Positions 34,941 to 42,022 of a stretch of DNA of 64,000 bases are shown here, piece after piece. The notes beneath the pieces are model-generated. The model worked only from the letters and a program-made list of their open reading frames with translations, made no database searches and was not told the DNA's origin. The position numbers and the translations under genes are program-made. How positions within the stretch are numbered: the first letter of the stretch is position 1; each line of letters starts with the position of its first letter. The DNA comes from Nocardia sp. NBC_01329 (lineage in GTDB: Bacteria; Actinomycetota; Actinomycetes; Mycobacteriales; Mycobacteriaceae), in NCBI RefSeq assembly GCF_035956715.1, contig NZ_CP108381.1:1178001-1242000 (forward strand). The letters are read 5' to 3'.

Positions 34941-35912
34941 ATGGGTGGTCGCATGCAGACGAAGCGGCGGACTGAAATACGGTGTGGGCGCCGGACGATG
35001 TTGTCCGACCTGGGTATATCCGACGGTCCGGTGGGTACGGACACCGCGGAGAAGACCACATCGGGTTACGGTTGCGGCTGTGCTCGCTGTGTGGAGTCGC
35101 AGTGGGACGCGCAGCGACTCAAGTACTGGCTGGCTAGTCGGCTACTCGCGTTCGGTGCCGACGAGGCGGTGGTGGATCGGCGCGCCGGTCCTGTCACCGT
35201 CGACGTCTGGTGGCGGCGCGGCACCGAGCAGTTCGCGATCGAGGTGCGTACCGGCCCACTGACTCAGGAACTCGCGCAGGAACATGCGGACCGGTTGCGC
35301 GCGCTGGGGTACGCGGACGTGCTGTGGTTGTGCGCCCCCGGTTTCTGGGTGTCCCAGTTGCCCGCCCTCGGCATCGCCGACCTCGCGCCCGTCTCGTGTG
35401 AGTACCGCGCGGTGAGCGGCATGCTGGAGACCGGTCCCGCAGGTCTGGTCGCGCCGGGTGAACGACCCTACGAGTTGCGGGAATTCCTCCGGCAGTGGGT
35501 GGCAGGTGAGGTCGCGTGGGGATACCGCGATCACGTGAGGAAGGGATGGGCGGCTGTGACCGACTGGGAGAAGCACACCAGGACCCAGGCGATGCTGCTC
35601 GAGCGGCAGCGTCTGGAACTGATGTCACAGCGCACCGCGCTGGCTGTAGCGCGGCAGGCGATGCGGGAGAAGAAGCGGCAGCTCGCCAGAACGGTCTCCC
35701 GGATGGAGCGCACCGCGCAGCGTGCCCGGGATCAGGCCGAGGCGGTGGCGGCGGTGGACCGCCGGATAGCCGACCAGCAGCGGATGCACCACGCGTTGGA
35801 GGACACTATCCGGCGCCTGCACAAAACCATCGACAACTGGCAGTTGATCGTCGTGTTCGTGATGCTGTTGCTCGCGACTTTCATTGCGGCGACCATGTTG
35901 GTCAAGCCCTGA
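34941..35912 (+). CDS. Membrane-anchored coiled-coil protein with CoiA/restriction-nuclease-like head
   Basis: A 323-aa protein I do not recognise as a named gene. Residues about 55-140 look like a PD-(D/E)xK-type fold similar to CoiA-like proteins: VTVDVWWRRGTEQFAIEVRT followed by a helix and YADVLWLCAPGFW. The expected D and E are there, but the Lys/Gln position is Arg (EVR). A pair of cysteines (GCGCARC) precedes it. Residues 205-290 form a long charged coiled coil, and a single hydrophobic helix (LIVVFVMLLLATFIAATMLV) ends the protein. It would thus be a tail-anchored, possibly DNA-acting protein. Other in-frame ATGs at 34953 and 34998 are possible starts. A terminator hairpin follows. 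Confidence 0.7.
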   Translation: MGGRMQTKRRTEIRCGRRTMLSDLGISDGPVGTDTAEKTTSGYGCGCARCVESQWDAQRLKYWLASRLLAFGADEAVVDRRAGPVTVDVWWRRGTEQFAIEVRTGPLTQELAQEHADRLRALGYADVLWLCAPGFWVSQLPALGIADLAPVSCEYRAVSGMLETGPAGLVAPGERPYELREFLRQWVAGEVAWGYRDHVRKGWAAVTDWEKHTRTQAMLLERQRLELMSQRTALAVARQAMREKKRQLARTVSRMERTAQRARDQAEAVAAVDRRIADQQRMHHALEDTIRRLHKTIDNWQLIVVFVMLLLATFIAATMLVKP

Positions 35913-35946
35913 AAGGTTGAGGGTCGGCGCGGAACCGGTCCGGAGC

Positions 35947-35972
35947 GCAGCCGCTCGGTCCGGAGCGGCTGC
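35947..35972. terminator. Terminator between converging genes
   Basis: A perfect 10-bp GC-rich stem (35947-35956 with 35963-35972) with a 6-base loop lies in the 157-bp gap between the coiled-coil gene and the HTH/TnsA-like gene. Confidence 0.75.
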
Positions 35973-36069
35973 CCGGGCCCGATGGTGGACGGTGCTACCG
36001 GTCTCGGTGCAGCGGCGCGGTGGTGGCTGGTACAGCGCGCGGGCGGCGGGGATGTGGCCGCGACCGTGT

Positions 36070-37293
36070 CTAGGAGCGTGCGACCAAGCGGAAAGGCGCA
36101 CGCTCCCAGCGCCATTCGTTCCGGAGGACCAGCGTGAGCAGGTCGAGGAATTCGAATCCGGTGTCGGCCCGCAGCTGCCGTAGTGCCGGCAGACGGACCG
36201 GCCCCGCCGCCAGCAGGTCGGTGAGACGTTCCTCGATCTCACCGGGAACCCGGCGAGCGACGAGCTCGGCTTCGCCCAGCGCGCTTCCGGTCCACAGCAG
36301 CCAGCCCCAACCGTTGTCGTGGGCCCAGAGGCGCGCGGCCGCCGATTTCGTCCGGTTTCCGTGGAAGCCGAGGTATCCCAGCGGTTGTTCGTCGATCAGT
36401 ACCCGGCGGCCGTCGGTCAGTTCGGCGACCACGGTCGGGAAGTGCAGCCGTTCCTCACCGTCCACCGCGTACCCGACGGCGTCGGGATACTCCTGGAAAG
36501 TGTGTATCCGGTCGTCGGTGTCCAAGAGGCGCAGGAGCCGGGCCTCCAGTCCGGAGTCGAATCCGATATCGCGTCCGGCTTTGCGCAGATAGAACCGGCC
36601 GCGACCGTCGTCGTCCAGATCGAAGGTGCGGGCCGAGGTGGTGGGCAGCGGCGCGGGCCCACCGAATCCCGTGGGCCAATCGATCCGATAGGTCCACGGT
36701 GCGGGTGGCCCGGCGGGTGCCCCGGCGGCGCGCAGACGGGACAGCAGGTGGTTGGTCTTCTTGCGCCAGCCCACGATGCGCTGGGTGACGAAGCCGGCGA
36801 CCCGTTTCGCGTCGGTGGCGGTATGCCCGGCCAGGCGCAGTTTCAGGTATGACAGATCGTTCACGGCGATATCGGTATCGGTGGCGTAGGTTTCGGCCAG
36901 CAGTGCCCGCGTCAGTACCGAATCCCGGGTGCCGACGGGGTAGCGCCGGGCGTACTCCGGGACCGGTAGCCGTCCGGCGCGGGCCGTATGCCGGAGCAGT
37001 TCGCCGACCGCCTTCGTATGCAATTGGCGAGCACGGTCGCGGGAGAAGTCCAGCCGCGCGCCGATCCGGGTGAGCGTTTCGGGGCGATCTCCGGAGATAC
37101 CGAGCCGCAGCCGCAGGATCGTGCCGGCCCGTTCCCGGTCGACCGCGTAATCGTCGACGAGCCCCGCCAATTCGTGCACGCATTCCTCGATGCCGAAGGA
37201 CAGGTGATCGCGCAGATCGTCGGGAAAGAAGTCCTCGGTATCCGCGGCGGCCGGACCGTCCGGCAATACGTCGCGGGCTGGTTCGGTCTGCAC
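36070..37293 (-). CDS. Sigma-4-like HTH protein fused to a TnsA-like nuclease-fold domain
   Basis: A 407-aa protein without a known name. Residues about 45-105 resemble sigma-70 region 4 (ILRLRLGISGDRPETLTRIG, then FSRDRARQLHTKAVGELL as recognition helix). Residues about 235-370 resemble the TnsA N-terminal endonuclease: FDSGLEARLLRLLDTDDRIH (Glu near 250) and TFQEYPDAVGYAVDGEERLH. The two other active-site motifs are altered: HFPTVV in place of a PD motif and VLIDEQP in place of E-x-K. So the domain may bind DNA without cutting it. GTG 37293 is preferred because AGGGG lies about 6 bases upstream; GTG 37299 is also possible. It stands alone, converging with the coiled-coil nuclease-like gene. 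Confidence 0.7.
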   Translation of the reverse strand: MQTEPARDVLPDGPAAADTEDFFPDDLRDHLSFGIEECVHELAGLVDDYAVDRERAGTILRLRLGISGDRPETLTRIGARLDFSRDRARQLHTKAVGELLRHTARAGRLPVPEYARRYPVGTRDSVLTRALLAETYATDTDIAVNDLSYLKLRLAGHTATDAKRVAGFVTQRIVGWRKKTNHLLSRLRAAGAPAGPPAPWTYRIDWPTGFGGPAPLPTTSARTFDLDDDGRGRFYLRKAGRDIGFDSGLEARLLRLLDTDDRIHTFQEYPDAVGYAVDGEERLHFPTVVAELTDGRRVLIDEQPLGYLGFHGNRTKSAAARLWAHDNGWGWLLWTGSALGEAELVARRVPGEIEERLTDLLAAGPVRLPALRQLRADTGFEFLDLLTLVLRNEWRWERAPFRLVARS

Positions 37294-37299
37294 GCACAC

Positions 37300-37742
37300 C
37301 CCCTGTCGGATTCCGGCGGACCGGCCGGCTCGAGTTCGTGCGGGTCAGCTTAACCGCGTGCGCCGACAATCCCGGTGGCCGGTGGAGCTGTGCGCGAGGG
37401 CGCCGACCATCCAGAAGTCCGGACGGGGCCCGGTCCGAGCTCTGGGCCGCTGGCTTCCCGCGCAGGCCGGAAGCCCGTCGTCATCCTGCGCGGGAGGGCG
37501 GATAGTCGATGGATCCTCCCTCGGTGCGGCATGCGGCGTGCCGAACCCGGCGAGGGCGGATCGGAGAGCGCGGACCTGTGATCTAATGAAGTTTGCCGAG
37601 TGATTGCCGAGGCGGTAGATCCACCGGCGACCTTCGCGAAGCATCTCCGGAGACGAGCCCGCCACGACCGGCCGCCGAGAGTTCGGACACGGTTCCACCG
37701 GATGCCGGCGCGCTGATCCGACCGACAGATGTGGAGGATTTC
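37300..37742. other. 443-bp divergent intergenic region
   Basis: It separates the minus-strand HTH/TnsA-like gene from the plus-strand aeRF gene. Short open frames (for example 37375-37581) have no ribosome site or recognisable sequence. A less GC-rich patch (TCTAATGAAG, 37582-37591) could contain a -10 element. I see nothing else. Confidence 0.45.
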
Positions 37743-38849
37743 GTGCTGCACACCGATATCCCGACCCGCGGCGAACTCGAAGCGCTCGCGGCATCGACCG
37801 ATGATTGGTGCGTCTCGATCTACACCCCCACCGAATCCGATTCGGCCAACCCGGATCGCAACCGGATCGCGTTCGGGGACCAGGTCCGGCGTGCGCTCGA
37901 CCAGGTCACCGACTCCAAGGCCCGGACGGCCCTGGAGGAGGAGTTCGACGTCCACATCGACGACGCCGAATTCTGGCGCTATCAGTCGCGCACCCTGGTC
38001 GTACTGGCCACCCCGACGCGGATCCGTACCTACCGGCTGCCCAACGAGCTCAACGCCTCCGAAACGGTAGGTGACCGCTTCTACCTCAAACGCCTGCTGC
38101 GCGCGGTGACCTTCCCGCAGTCCGCGTTCGTGCTGGCGCTTGCCGAGGGCGGCGTCCGCCTGGTGGAGGTGACCGCCGACAAACCCGCGTACACGGTGCG
38201 GATACCGGGTCTGCCGCCCAGCGCGGCCGATCACGCCGGAAAAGCCAGTCTCGGCGATCGGGCTCCGAAACGCCGGGTTCAGGGTGAGGAGGGCCGCAAG
38301 ATGCGGGTCCGCCAGTACGCCCGCGCCATCGATACCGAACTCCGTGATTTCCTGTCCGGCCGCCACGTTCCGCTGATCCTCGCCGCCACCGAACCGACCG
38401 ATTCGCTGTTCCGCTCGGTGAACAGCTACGACAACCTGTTGGCCGAGAGTATCCCCGGCAACCCGGAAAACGCCTCCGACCAAGAGCTGGCCGAGCGCTC
38501 CCGGCCGATTCTGGACCGCCACTACGCCGCGCAGCTGGCCGAGCTCACCGAGCTGCTGAACCGGCGCCGCAGTGAAGGCCGGGCCGCCACCGACGTATCC
38601 GATCTCGCCAGGGCTGCCGTCGCGGGCGCTGTCGACACCTTGCTCGTCGATATCGACGCCTCGGTCCCCGGCACCGTATCCGCCGACGGCACGGTCTCGT
38701 TCGGTGAGCCGGACGAGATCGACGCACCCGGAATCCTGGACGAGATCAGCCGCCGCGTCCTGCTCACCGGTGGCCGGGTGCTGGCCGTCCGCACCGATGA
38801 TCTGCCCGACGGCGTGCAGATCGCCGGGATTCTCCGCTACGCGGCATAG
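37743..38849 (+). CDS. Bacterial archaeo-eukaryotic release factor (baeRF) family protein
   Basis: A 368-aa protein of the bacterial aeRF-like family, related to the eRF1/Pelota fold. N-terminal segments DDWCVSIYTPTESDSANPDR and FWRYQSRTLVVLATPTRIRT match the family, followed by the middle domain with RQYARAIDTELRDFLSGRHV and PLILAATEPTDSLFRSVNSY. The end (GVQIAGILRYAA) is the typical last strand. Some members are thought to act on stalled ribosomes, but the bacterial ones are largely unstudied. The start is GTG 37743 because GGAGG (37733-37737) lies 5 bases before it; a longer frame upstream has no ribosome site. A perfect 18-bp hairpin follows, then a tRNA cluster. Confidence 0.82.
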   Translation: MLHTDIPTRGELEALAASTDDWCVSIYTPTESDSANPDRNRIAFGDQVRRALDQVTDSKARTALEEEFDVHIDDAEFWRYQSRTLVVLATPTRIRTYRLPNELNASETVGDRFYLKRLLRAVTFPQSAFVLALAEGGVRLVEVTADKPAYTVRIPGLPPSAADHAGKASLGDRAPKRRVQGEEGRKMRVRQYARAIDTELRDFLSGRHVPLILAATEPTDSLFRSVNSYDNLLAESIPGNPENASDQELAERSRPILDRHYAAQLAELTELLNRRRSEGRAATDVSDLARAAVAGAVDTLLVDIDASVPGTVSADGTVSFGEPDEIDAPGILDEISRRVLLTGGRVLAVRTDDLPDGVQIAGILRYAA

Positions 38850-38864
38850 CCACCGAGAAAAGCA

Positions 38865-38903
38865 GAAGAGGCACTTTCCGGATATTCCGGAAAGTGCCTC
38901 TTC
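38865..38903. terminator. 18-bp perfect hairpin terminator between baeRF gene and tRNA-Val
   Basis: 38865-38882 and 38886-38903 are perfect reverse complements with a 3-base loop. The hairpin lies between the plus-strand baeRF gene and the minus-strand tRNA operon and can end both. Confidence 0.88.
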
Positions 38904-38916
38904 GACTGTTCTGAAC

Positions 38917-38991
38917 TGGTGCGCGATACTGGGATTGAACCAGTGACCTCTTCCGTGTCAGGGAAGCGCTCTCCCGCTGAGCTAATCGCGC
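38917..38991 (-). tRNA. tRNA-Val (GAC)
   Basis: A full cloverleaf on the minus strand: acceptor stem 38985-38991 with 38921-38927, anticodon loop CTGACAC giving GAC, and a T-loop with GGTTCAATCCC. The 3' CCA is encoded (38917-38919). It is the last gene of a minus-strand trio Gly-Cys-Val. Confidence 0.95.
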
Positions 38992-38992
38992 G

Positions 38993-39063
38993 AGGTGGAG
39001 ACGGGAATCGAACCCGTGTGCACGGCTTTGCAGGCCGTTGCCTCACCACTCGGCCACTCCACC
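38993..39063 (-). tRNA. tRNA-Cys (GCA)
   Basis: A cloverleaf on the minus strand: acceptor stem 39057-39063 with 38994-39000, anticodon loop CTGCAAA giving GCA, T-loop GGTTCGATTCC. The CCA end is not encoded. It is one base from tRNA-Val. Confidence 0.95.
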
Positions 39064-39107
39064 GCGCAAAGGGGGACGGCATTCATTGCGCCTGGCCCTA
39101 CCTCTCG

Positions 39108-39180
39108 AGCGGATGACGGGATTCGAACCCGCGACCCTCACCTTGGCAAGGTGATGCGCTACCAGCTGCGCTACATCCGC
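39108..39180 (-). tRNA. tRNA-Gly (GCC)
   Basis: A cloverleaf on the minus strand: acceptor stem 39174-39180 with 39109-39115, anticodon loop TTGCCAA giving GCC, T-loop GGTTCGAATCC. The CCA end is not encoded. It is the first gene of the minus-strand tRNA trio. Confidence 0.95.
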
Positions 39181-39491
39181 ATTCCACATCCCCGGCGGCC
39201 ATTCGGTCCTCCGTGGTGCGAGACAGAACATTAGCCCACCTTCGACGGAACCCACAAATCGCCTGGTAGATGTGCATAAATCACATGCATGTCATTTCTC
39301 GGCCACGCAGGGGTGGGGTAGTGGGCGTGCGGACCGTCGGCGGCTGACTTCGGATTGGTCATGGGTGGATCGGTGGCCGGAAGTTCGGTAGATGAACGAC
39401 AACGGGGTGATTTGGTGGCGGACGGGTGGTGCGTGTTAAAGTTCCTTCTCGTTCGGAGGGCTTCGAAAAGCTCCCGGAATCTGTTCATCCC
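39181..39491. promoter_or_regulatory. 311-bp region between divergent tRNA units; promoter for tRNA-Val (CAC)
   Basis: No gene is seen. The stretch 39240-39300 is A/T-rich for this genome and probably holds the promoter of the minus-strand tRNA trio. Before the plus-strand tRNA-Val, TAAAGT (39437-39442) with an upstream TTGGTG is a plausible -10/-35 pair, about 50 bases from the tRNA. Frames crossing this region are chance readings. Confidence 0.4.
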
Positions 39492-39563
39492 GGTCTCATA
39501 GCTCAGCGGGAGAGCATCCGCTTCACACGCGGAAGGTCGCTGGTTCGATCCCAGCTGGGACCA
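39492..39563 (+). tRNA. tRNA-Val (CAC)
   Basis: A cloverleaf on the plus strand: acceptor stem 39492-39498 with 39556-39562 (one G-T pair), anticodon loop TTCACAC giving CAC, T-loop GGTTCGATCCC, discriminator A at 39563. The CCA end is not encoded. It is the second valine tRNA within 600 bp, on the opposite strand. Confidence 0.95.
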
Positions 39564-39571
39564 CTGCATAA

Positions 39572-39605
39572 GGGCAGGTCAGAGGTTTTTTTATCGGGCC
39601 TGTCC
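39572..39605 (+). terminator. Hairpin after tRNA-Val (CAC)
   Basis: A 7-bp stem with one G-T pair (39572-39578 with 39599-39605) followed by GTTTT; a run of seven T (39586-39592) lies in the loop. It is a probable tRNA transcript terminator, though not of classical form. Confidence 0.4.
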
Positions 39606-39612
39606 GTTTTGC

Positions 39613-39849
39613 GTGCAGTATACTTGCAACGATCGGGCTATCGGCGCGGTCCTGGTCGACGGAGCGCAACCACACGGCTGGATCGATGAGATCGATATAG
39701 AAGGCATGTGTAAGCTGTGGCGCCGCTTGGGCTGGGTGATGCCGCTGCTGCGCCCGATCGGCATGGCCCCGCGGATGACCGCGGAGCAGATGGCCGAGAG
39801 CAACATCGAGCTCGGCGAGATCGCACGCGAGCGTGAACTGGGCCCGTGA
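39613..39849 (+). CDS. Small hypothetical protein
   Basis: A 78-residue frame from GTG 39613, or 47 residues from the internal ATG at 39706, which is equally plausible. I do not recognise the sequence. The second half (LGWVMPLLRPIGMAPRMTAE) is mildly hydrophobic, and the end is charged (NIELGEIARERELG). It is followed by another small gene whose ATG shares a base with this stop (TGATG), and then by a strong terminator. That arrangement supports a real two-gene transcription unit just downstream of a tRNA gene. It could also be the remnant 3' end of a larger lost gene. Confidence 0.4.
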   Translation: MQYTCNDRAIGAVLVDGAQPHGWIDEIDIEGMCKLWRRLGWVMPLLRPIGMAPRMTAEQMAESNIELGEIARERELGP

Positions 39850-40085
39850 TGGACAACATCACCGTGCCGACCCGCTACGTCAACGCCTCCGGCTCCTCAC
39901 TCGGCAGCAAAGGCGATGAGCAGGAACGCATCCGTGCGAGCCTGCACAAGGTAGTCGAACGCAACCCCGACATCGAGATTCACACCAAGGTGTCCAGCAA
40001 CCACAGCAGCATCCTGCGCAAAGACTTTCGTGCCATTGCCGAGGCGGTTCGCGTGGTCGGCGGGCTCGACCGCAGGCAGCGCTGA
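39849..40085 (+). CDS. Small hypothetical protein
   Basis: A 78-residue protein starting at ATG 39849 and overlapping the previous stop by one base, so translation is probably coupled. It is polar and charged (GSKGDEQERIRASLHKVVER, then KDFRAIAEAVRVVGGLDRRQ), with no membrane segment, cysteine or known motif. Function unknown. A 16-bp hairpin lies 15 bases after the stop. Its position after tRNA-Val, with an unrelated neighbour set, is compatible with a small accessory insertion. Confidence 0.45.
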   Translation: MDNITVPTRYVNASGSSLGSKGDEQERIRASLHKVVERNPDIEIHTKVSSNHSSILRKDFRAIAEAVRVVGGLDRRQR

Positions 40086-40099
40086 GATGGCATCCAGGC

Positions 40100-40132
40100 G
40101 GCGGCCTACCGGAGCCGCTCCGGTAGGCCGCC
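40100..40132. terminator. 16-bp perfect hairpin terminator
   Basis: 40100-40115 and 40117-40132 are perfect reverse complements; in practice about 14 pairs with a 5-base loop. It ends the two small genes and faces the end of the HTH gene on the other strand. Confidence 0.82.
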
Positions 40133-40208
40133 CTGCCGGAACAAGCGGATGTCCGCCGAATGGTGACCACCGCCCGTGGGGTCGACCTCGACGCCCCCAT
40201 TCATCGCA

Positions 40209-40736
40209 TCACGTCGGTAGCGGAAAGAAGATCGGGCTGATGAGGTACTTACGTCGCTCACCCTCCGGTGCGTTCGAGGCGACCGATTCTAGGACTTTCT
40301 GGAGCTGAGCTATGAGGTGGGCGCGTTCGTCGTCGGTGAGCCACACGGGCAATTGGATGTAGGAGACGTTGTCGCGGTAGGGCTCGGCGCCGGGGGTGTG
40401 CAGGTAGTGCTGAAAGCTCGACGCCAGCACACTCATGGCTGCAGCGAACAATGATTGATGATCGTCGGTGGTCAATGCGGCCATTTCTGCGGGCGGCATC
40501 GCCGCGCCACCGGGTGCGAATCGGTAGGTCCGTTCGACTGCTCCGCGGCGCCGCTCTTCGCGATGCACGACCAATATTCCGGCATCGAGCAGCACGGCGA
40601 GCTGGCGATACAACGTCGGCCGCGAGACATCGGGTAGCCGATCCAGCAACGAAGCGGCCGTGAACTCGCGGCCATCCATGACGGTGTTGATGATGCGGAT
40701 TCGCACAGGGTTGCGAAGAACCTCTACCAGCTCCAT
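40209..40736 (-). CDS. Winged-helix (ArsR-like) transcriptional regulator
   Basis: A 175-aa DNA-binding protein. Residues 1-75 form a winged helix: VEVLRNPVRIRIINTVMDGR, then LLDRLPDVSRPTLYRQLAVL as the helix-turn-helix, and VVHREERRRGAVERTYRF as wing. The C-terminal half is helical and contains LPVWLTDDERAHLIAQLQKV, ending with a conserved KYLISPIFFPLP. The latter closely matches the end of the second regulator in this region (42670-43224). It is divergently placed, 35 bases from an alpha/beta hydrolase gene, so it probably represses that gene and itself through the shared operator. Ligand unknown. Confidence 0.82.
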   Translation of the reverse strand: MELVEVLRNPVRIRIINTVMDGREFTAASLLDRLPDVSRPTLYRQLAVLLDAGILVVHREERRRGAVERTYRFAPGGAAMPPAEMAALTTDDHQSLFAAAMSVLASSFQHYLHTPGAEPYRDNVSYIQLPVWLTDDERAHLIAQLQKVLESVASNAPEGERRKYLISPIFFPLPT

Positions 40737-40771
40737 ATTCCAATGGTCTCACAAGGTGATACCGTTCTCAC
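40737..40771. promoter_or_regulatory. Divergent promoter/operator, module 1
   Basis: The 35-bp gap contains CCAATGGTCTCA (40740-40751) and TGATACCGTT (40757-40766). The same two blocks recur in the second regulator gap. TACCGT (40760-40765) lies 6 bases before the hydrolase ATG and fits a leaderless -10 box. Confidence 0.55.
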
Positions 40772-41674
40772 ATGTCGATACCAATCACGTGGCCGGTGGG
40801 CGATCGCGTCGCAGTCGGCGCACGGACTCTGTGGACACTGCGCGCCGAACCCGCAGGCGATCCGATCCTGTTCCTTCCTGGAGCCGGCAGTTTCGGGCTG
40901 GACTTCTACCGGGTGTACGAGCTGATCGAGGAGCACTGCACCCCGATGCTGTACGACCGTGCGGGTACCGGATGGAGCGAGGACGTAGCACTTCCACGCA
41001 CCTTGGACGAGGTCACCGACGAGATCACTGATCTGCTCTCCGCACTGGGAGTCGAATCGGCCGTGACGCTGGTCGGTCACTCCCTCGGGGGCGCCTACGC
41101 CCAACGCTTCGCGCAACGCTTTCCCGAGCGGGTCGCCCGGCTCGTGCTGATCGATCCACTGCACCAGGACTGGGACGACTTCGTGCCGCCCGAGCTCCAA
41201 TTCGGCGCGGCACCCGTTACGGAAAACGCGCAGATGCCCGAACTTCCGGCGGAAGCGATCGACCAGATACGGACCGCGATGGAAATCGCTTTCAGCGATT
41301 TCCCGGCCGAGATCGGTAAAGCAGCTCTGGACCTGCACATGGGCACCGAACGGTTCCCCGTCGGGTTCCGAGAGGGCCTGAACGCGGCGCACCTGCTCAA
41401 CGAGCTCCGGGAGGGAGGCCCGCTGCCCGAAGTTCCGACGCAACTCATCAGCGCAACCGGAACAGACGCGCAGCAAGGCCTTTTTGTGCCCGCGGACCTC
41501 CTACGGCAGCAACTGGAGGGGAGCGAGCGGCTCTACGACAATATCGCCGAAAGACACTCATGGGTGGAGCGCGTCACGGTGCCCGACGCATCACACGCGA
41601 ACCTGCCCATGGTCCGCCCAGATATCGTTGCCGCCGGCGCTGCACCCGTGATGCCGGACCACCGGCAACGCTGA
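40772..41674 (+). CDS. Alpha/beta hydrolase
   Basis: A 300-aa alpha/beta-hydrolase-fold protein. After ILFLPGAGSFGLDFYRV and MLYDRAGTGWSED (the strand and helix before the nucleophile), the elbow VTLVGHSLGGAYAQRFAQRF carries the catalytic Ser, LVLIDPLHQDWDDF follows, and the late TVPDASHANLPMV carries the catalytic His. It resembles epoxide hydrolase/haloperoxidase-type enzymes. No signal peptide. The neighbouring divergent regulator suggests induction by its substrate. The specific reaction is unknown. Confidence 0.85.
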   Translation: MSIPITWPVGDRVAVGARTLWTLRAEPAGDPILFLPGAGSFGLDFYRVYELIEEHCTPMLYDRAGTGWSEDVALPRTLDEVTDEITDLLSALGVESAVTLVGHSLGGAYAQRFAQRFPERVARLVLIDPLHQDWDDFVPPELQFGAAPVTENAQMPELPAEAIDQIRTAMEIAFSDFPAEIGKAALDLHMGTERFPVGFREGLNAAHLLNELREGGPLPEVPTQLISATGTDAQQGLFVPADLLRQQLEGSERLYDNIAERHSWVERVTVPDASHANLPMVRPDIVAAGAAPVMPDHRQR

Positions 41675-41696
41675 CGATCTCATCGGGTTCCGGACG

Positions 41697-42022
41697 GGCG
41701 CGAGGAACAACGAAGTTCGTGTCGGTCATGTGGTGGTGAGCCAGGTGGCGATGTCGGTGACGACCTGTGGGTCGACATGCTGGGGCGGGACGTATTCGGC
41801 CGGTGTGGAGGGGCCGGTGCCCGGGAAGAACAGATGGTTGTCGGCGTCGTAGACGCGGATGGTCACCCCGGCACGGCCCTCCAGCCCGGCCCGCCAGCGG
41901 GCCAGGTCATCGTCCACGGTGACCTGGTAGTCACGACCGCCCTGCAGGATCAGCATCGGTTTACCGACCGCCGCGGCAGTCGCCACCGGGTCGTAGTCCC
42001 GCAAATCCAACCAATACGCGGC
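41697..42022 (-). repeat. 326-bp inverted repeat, left arm
   Basis: This segment is the reverse complement of 44303-44628 with about two differences that I can find. It covers the last 99 codons of the minus-strand hydrolase (41726-42673) and 29 bases after its stop. Both arms have the same length, so there are no indels. Confidence 0.9.

Noticed and set aside
37375..37581. A 68-residue frame in the gap before the baeRF gene
   Set aside because: No ribosome site, no recognisable sequence, and other frames of similar length overlap it.
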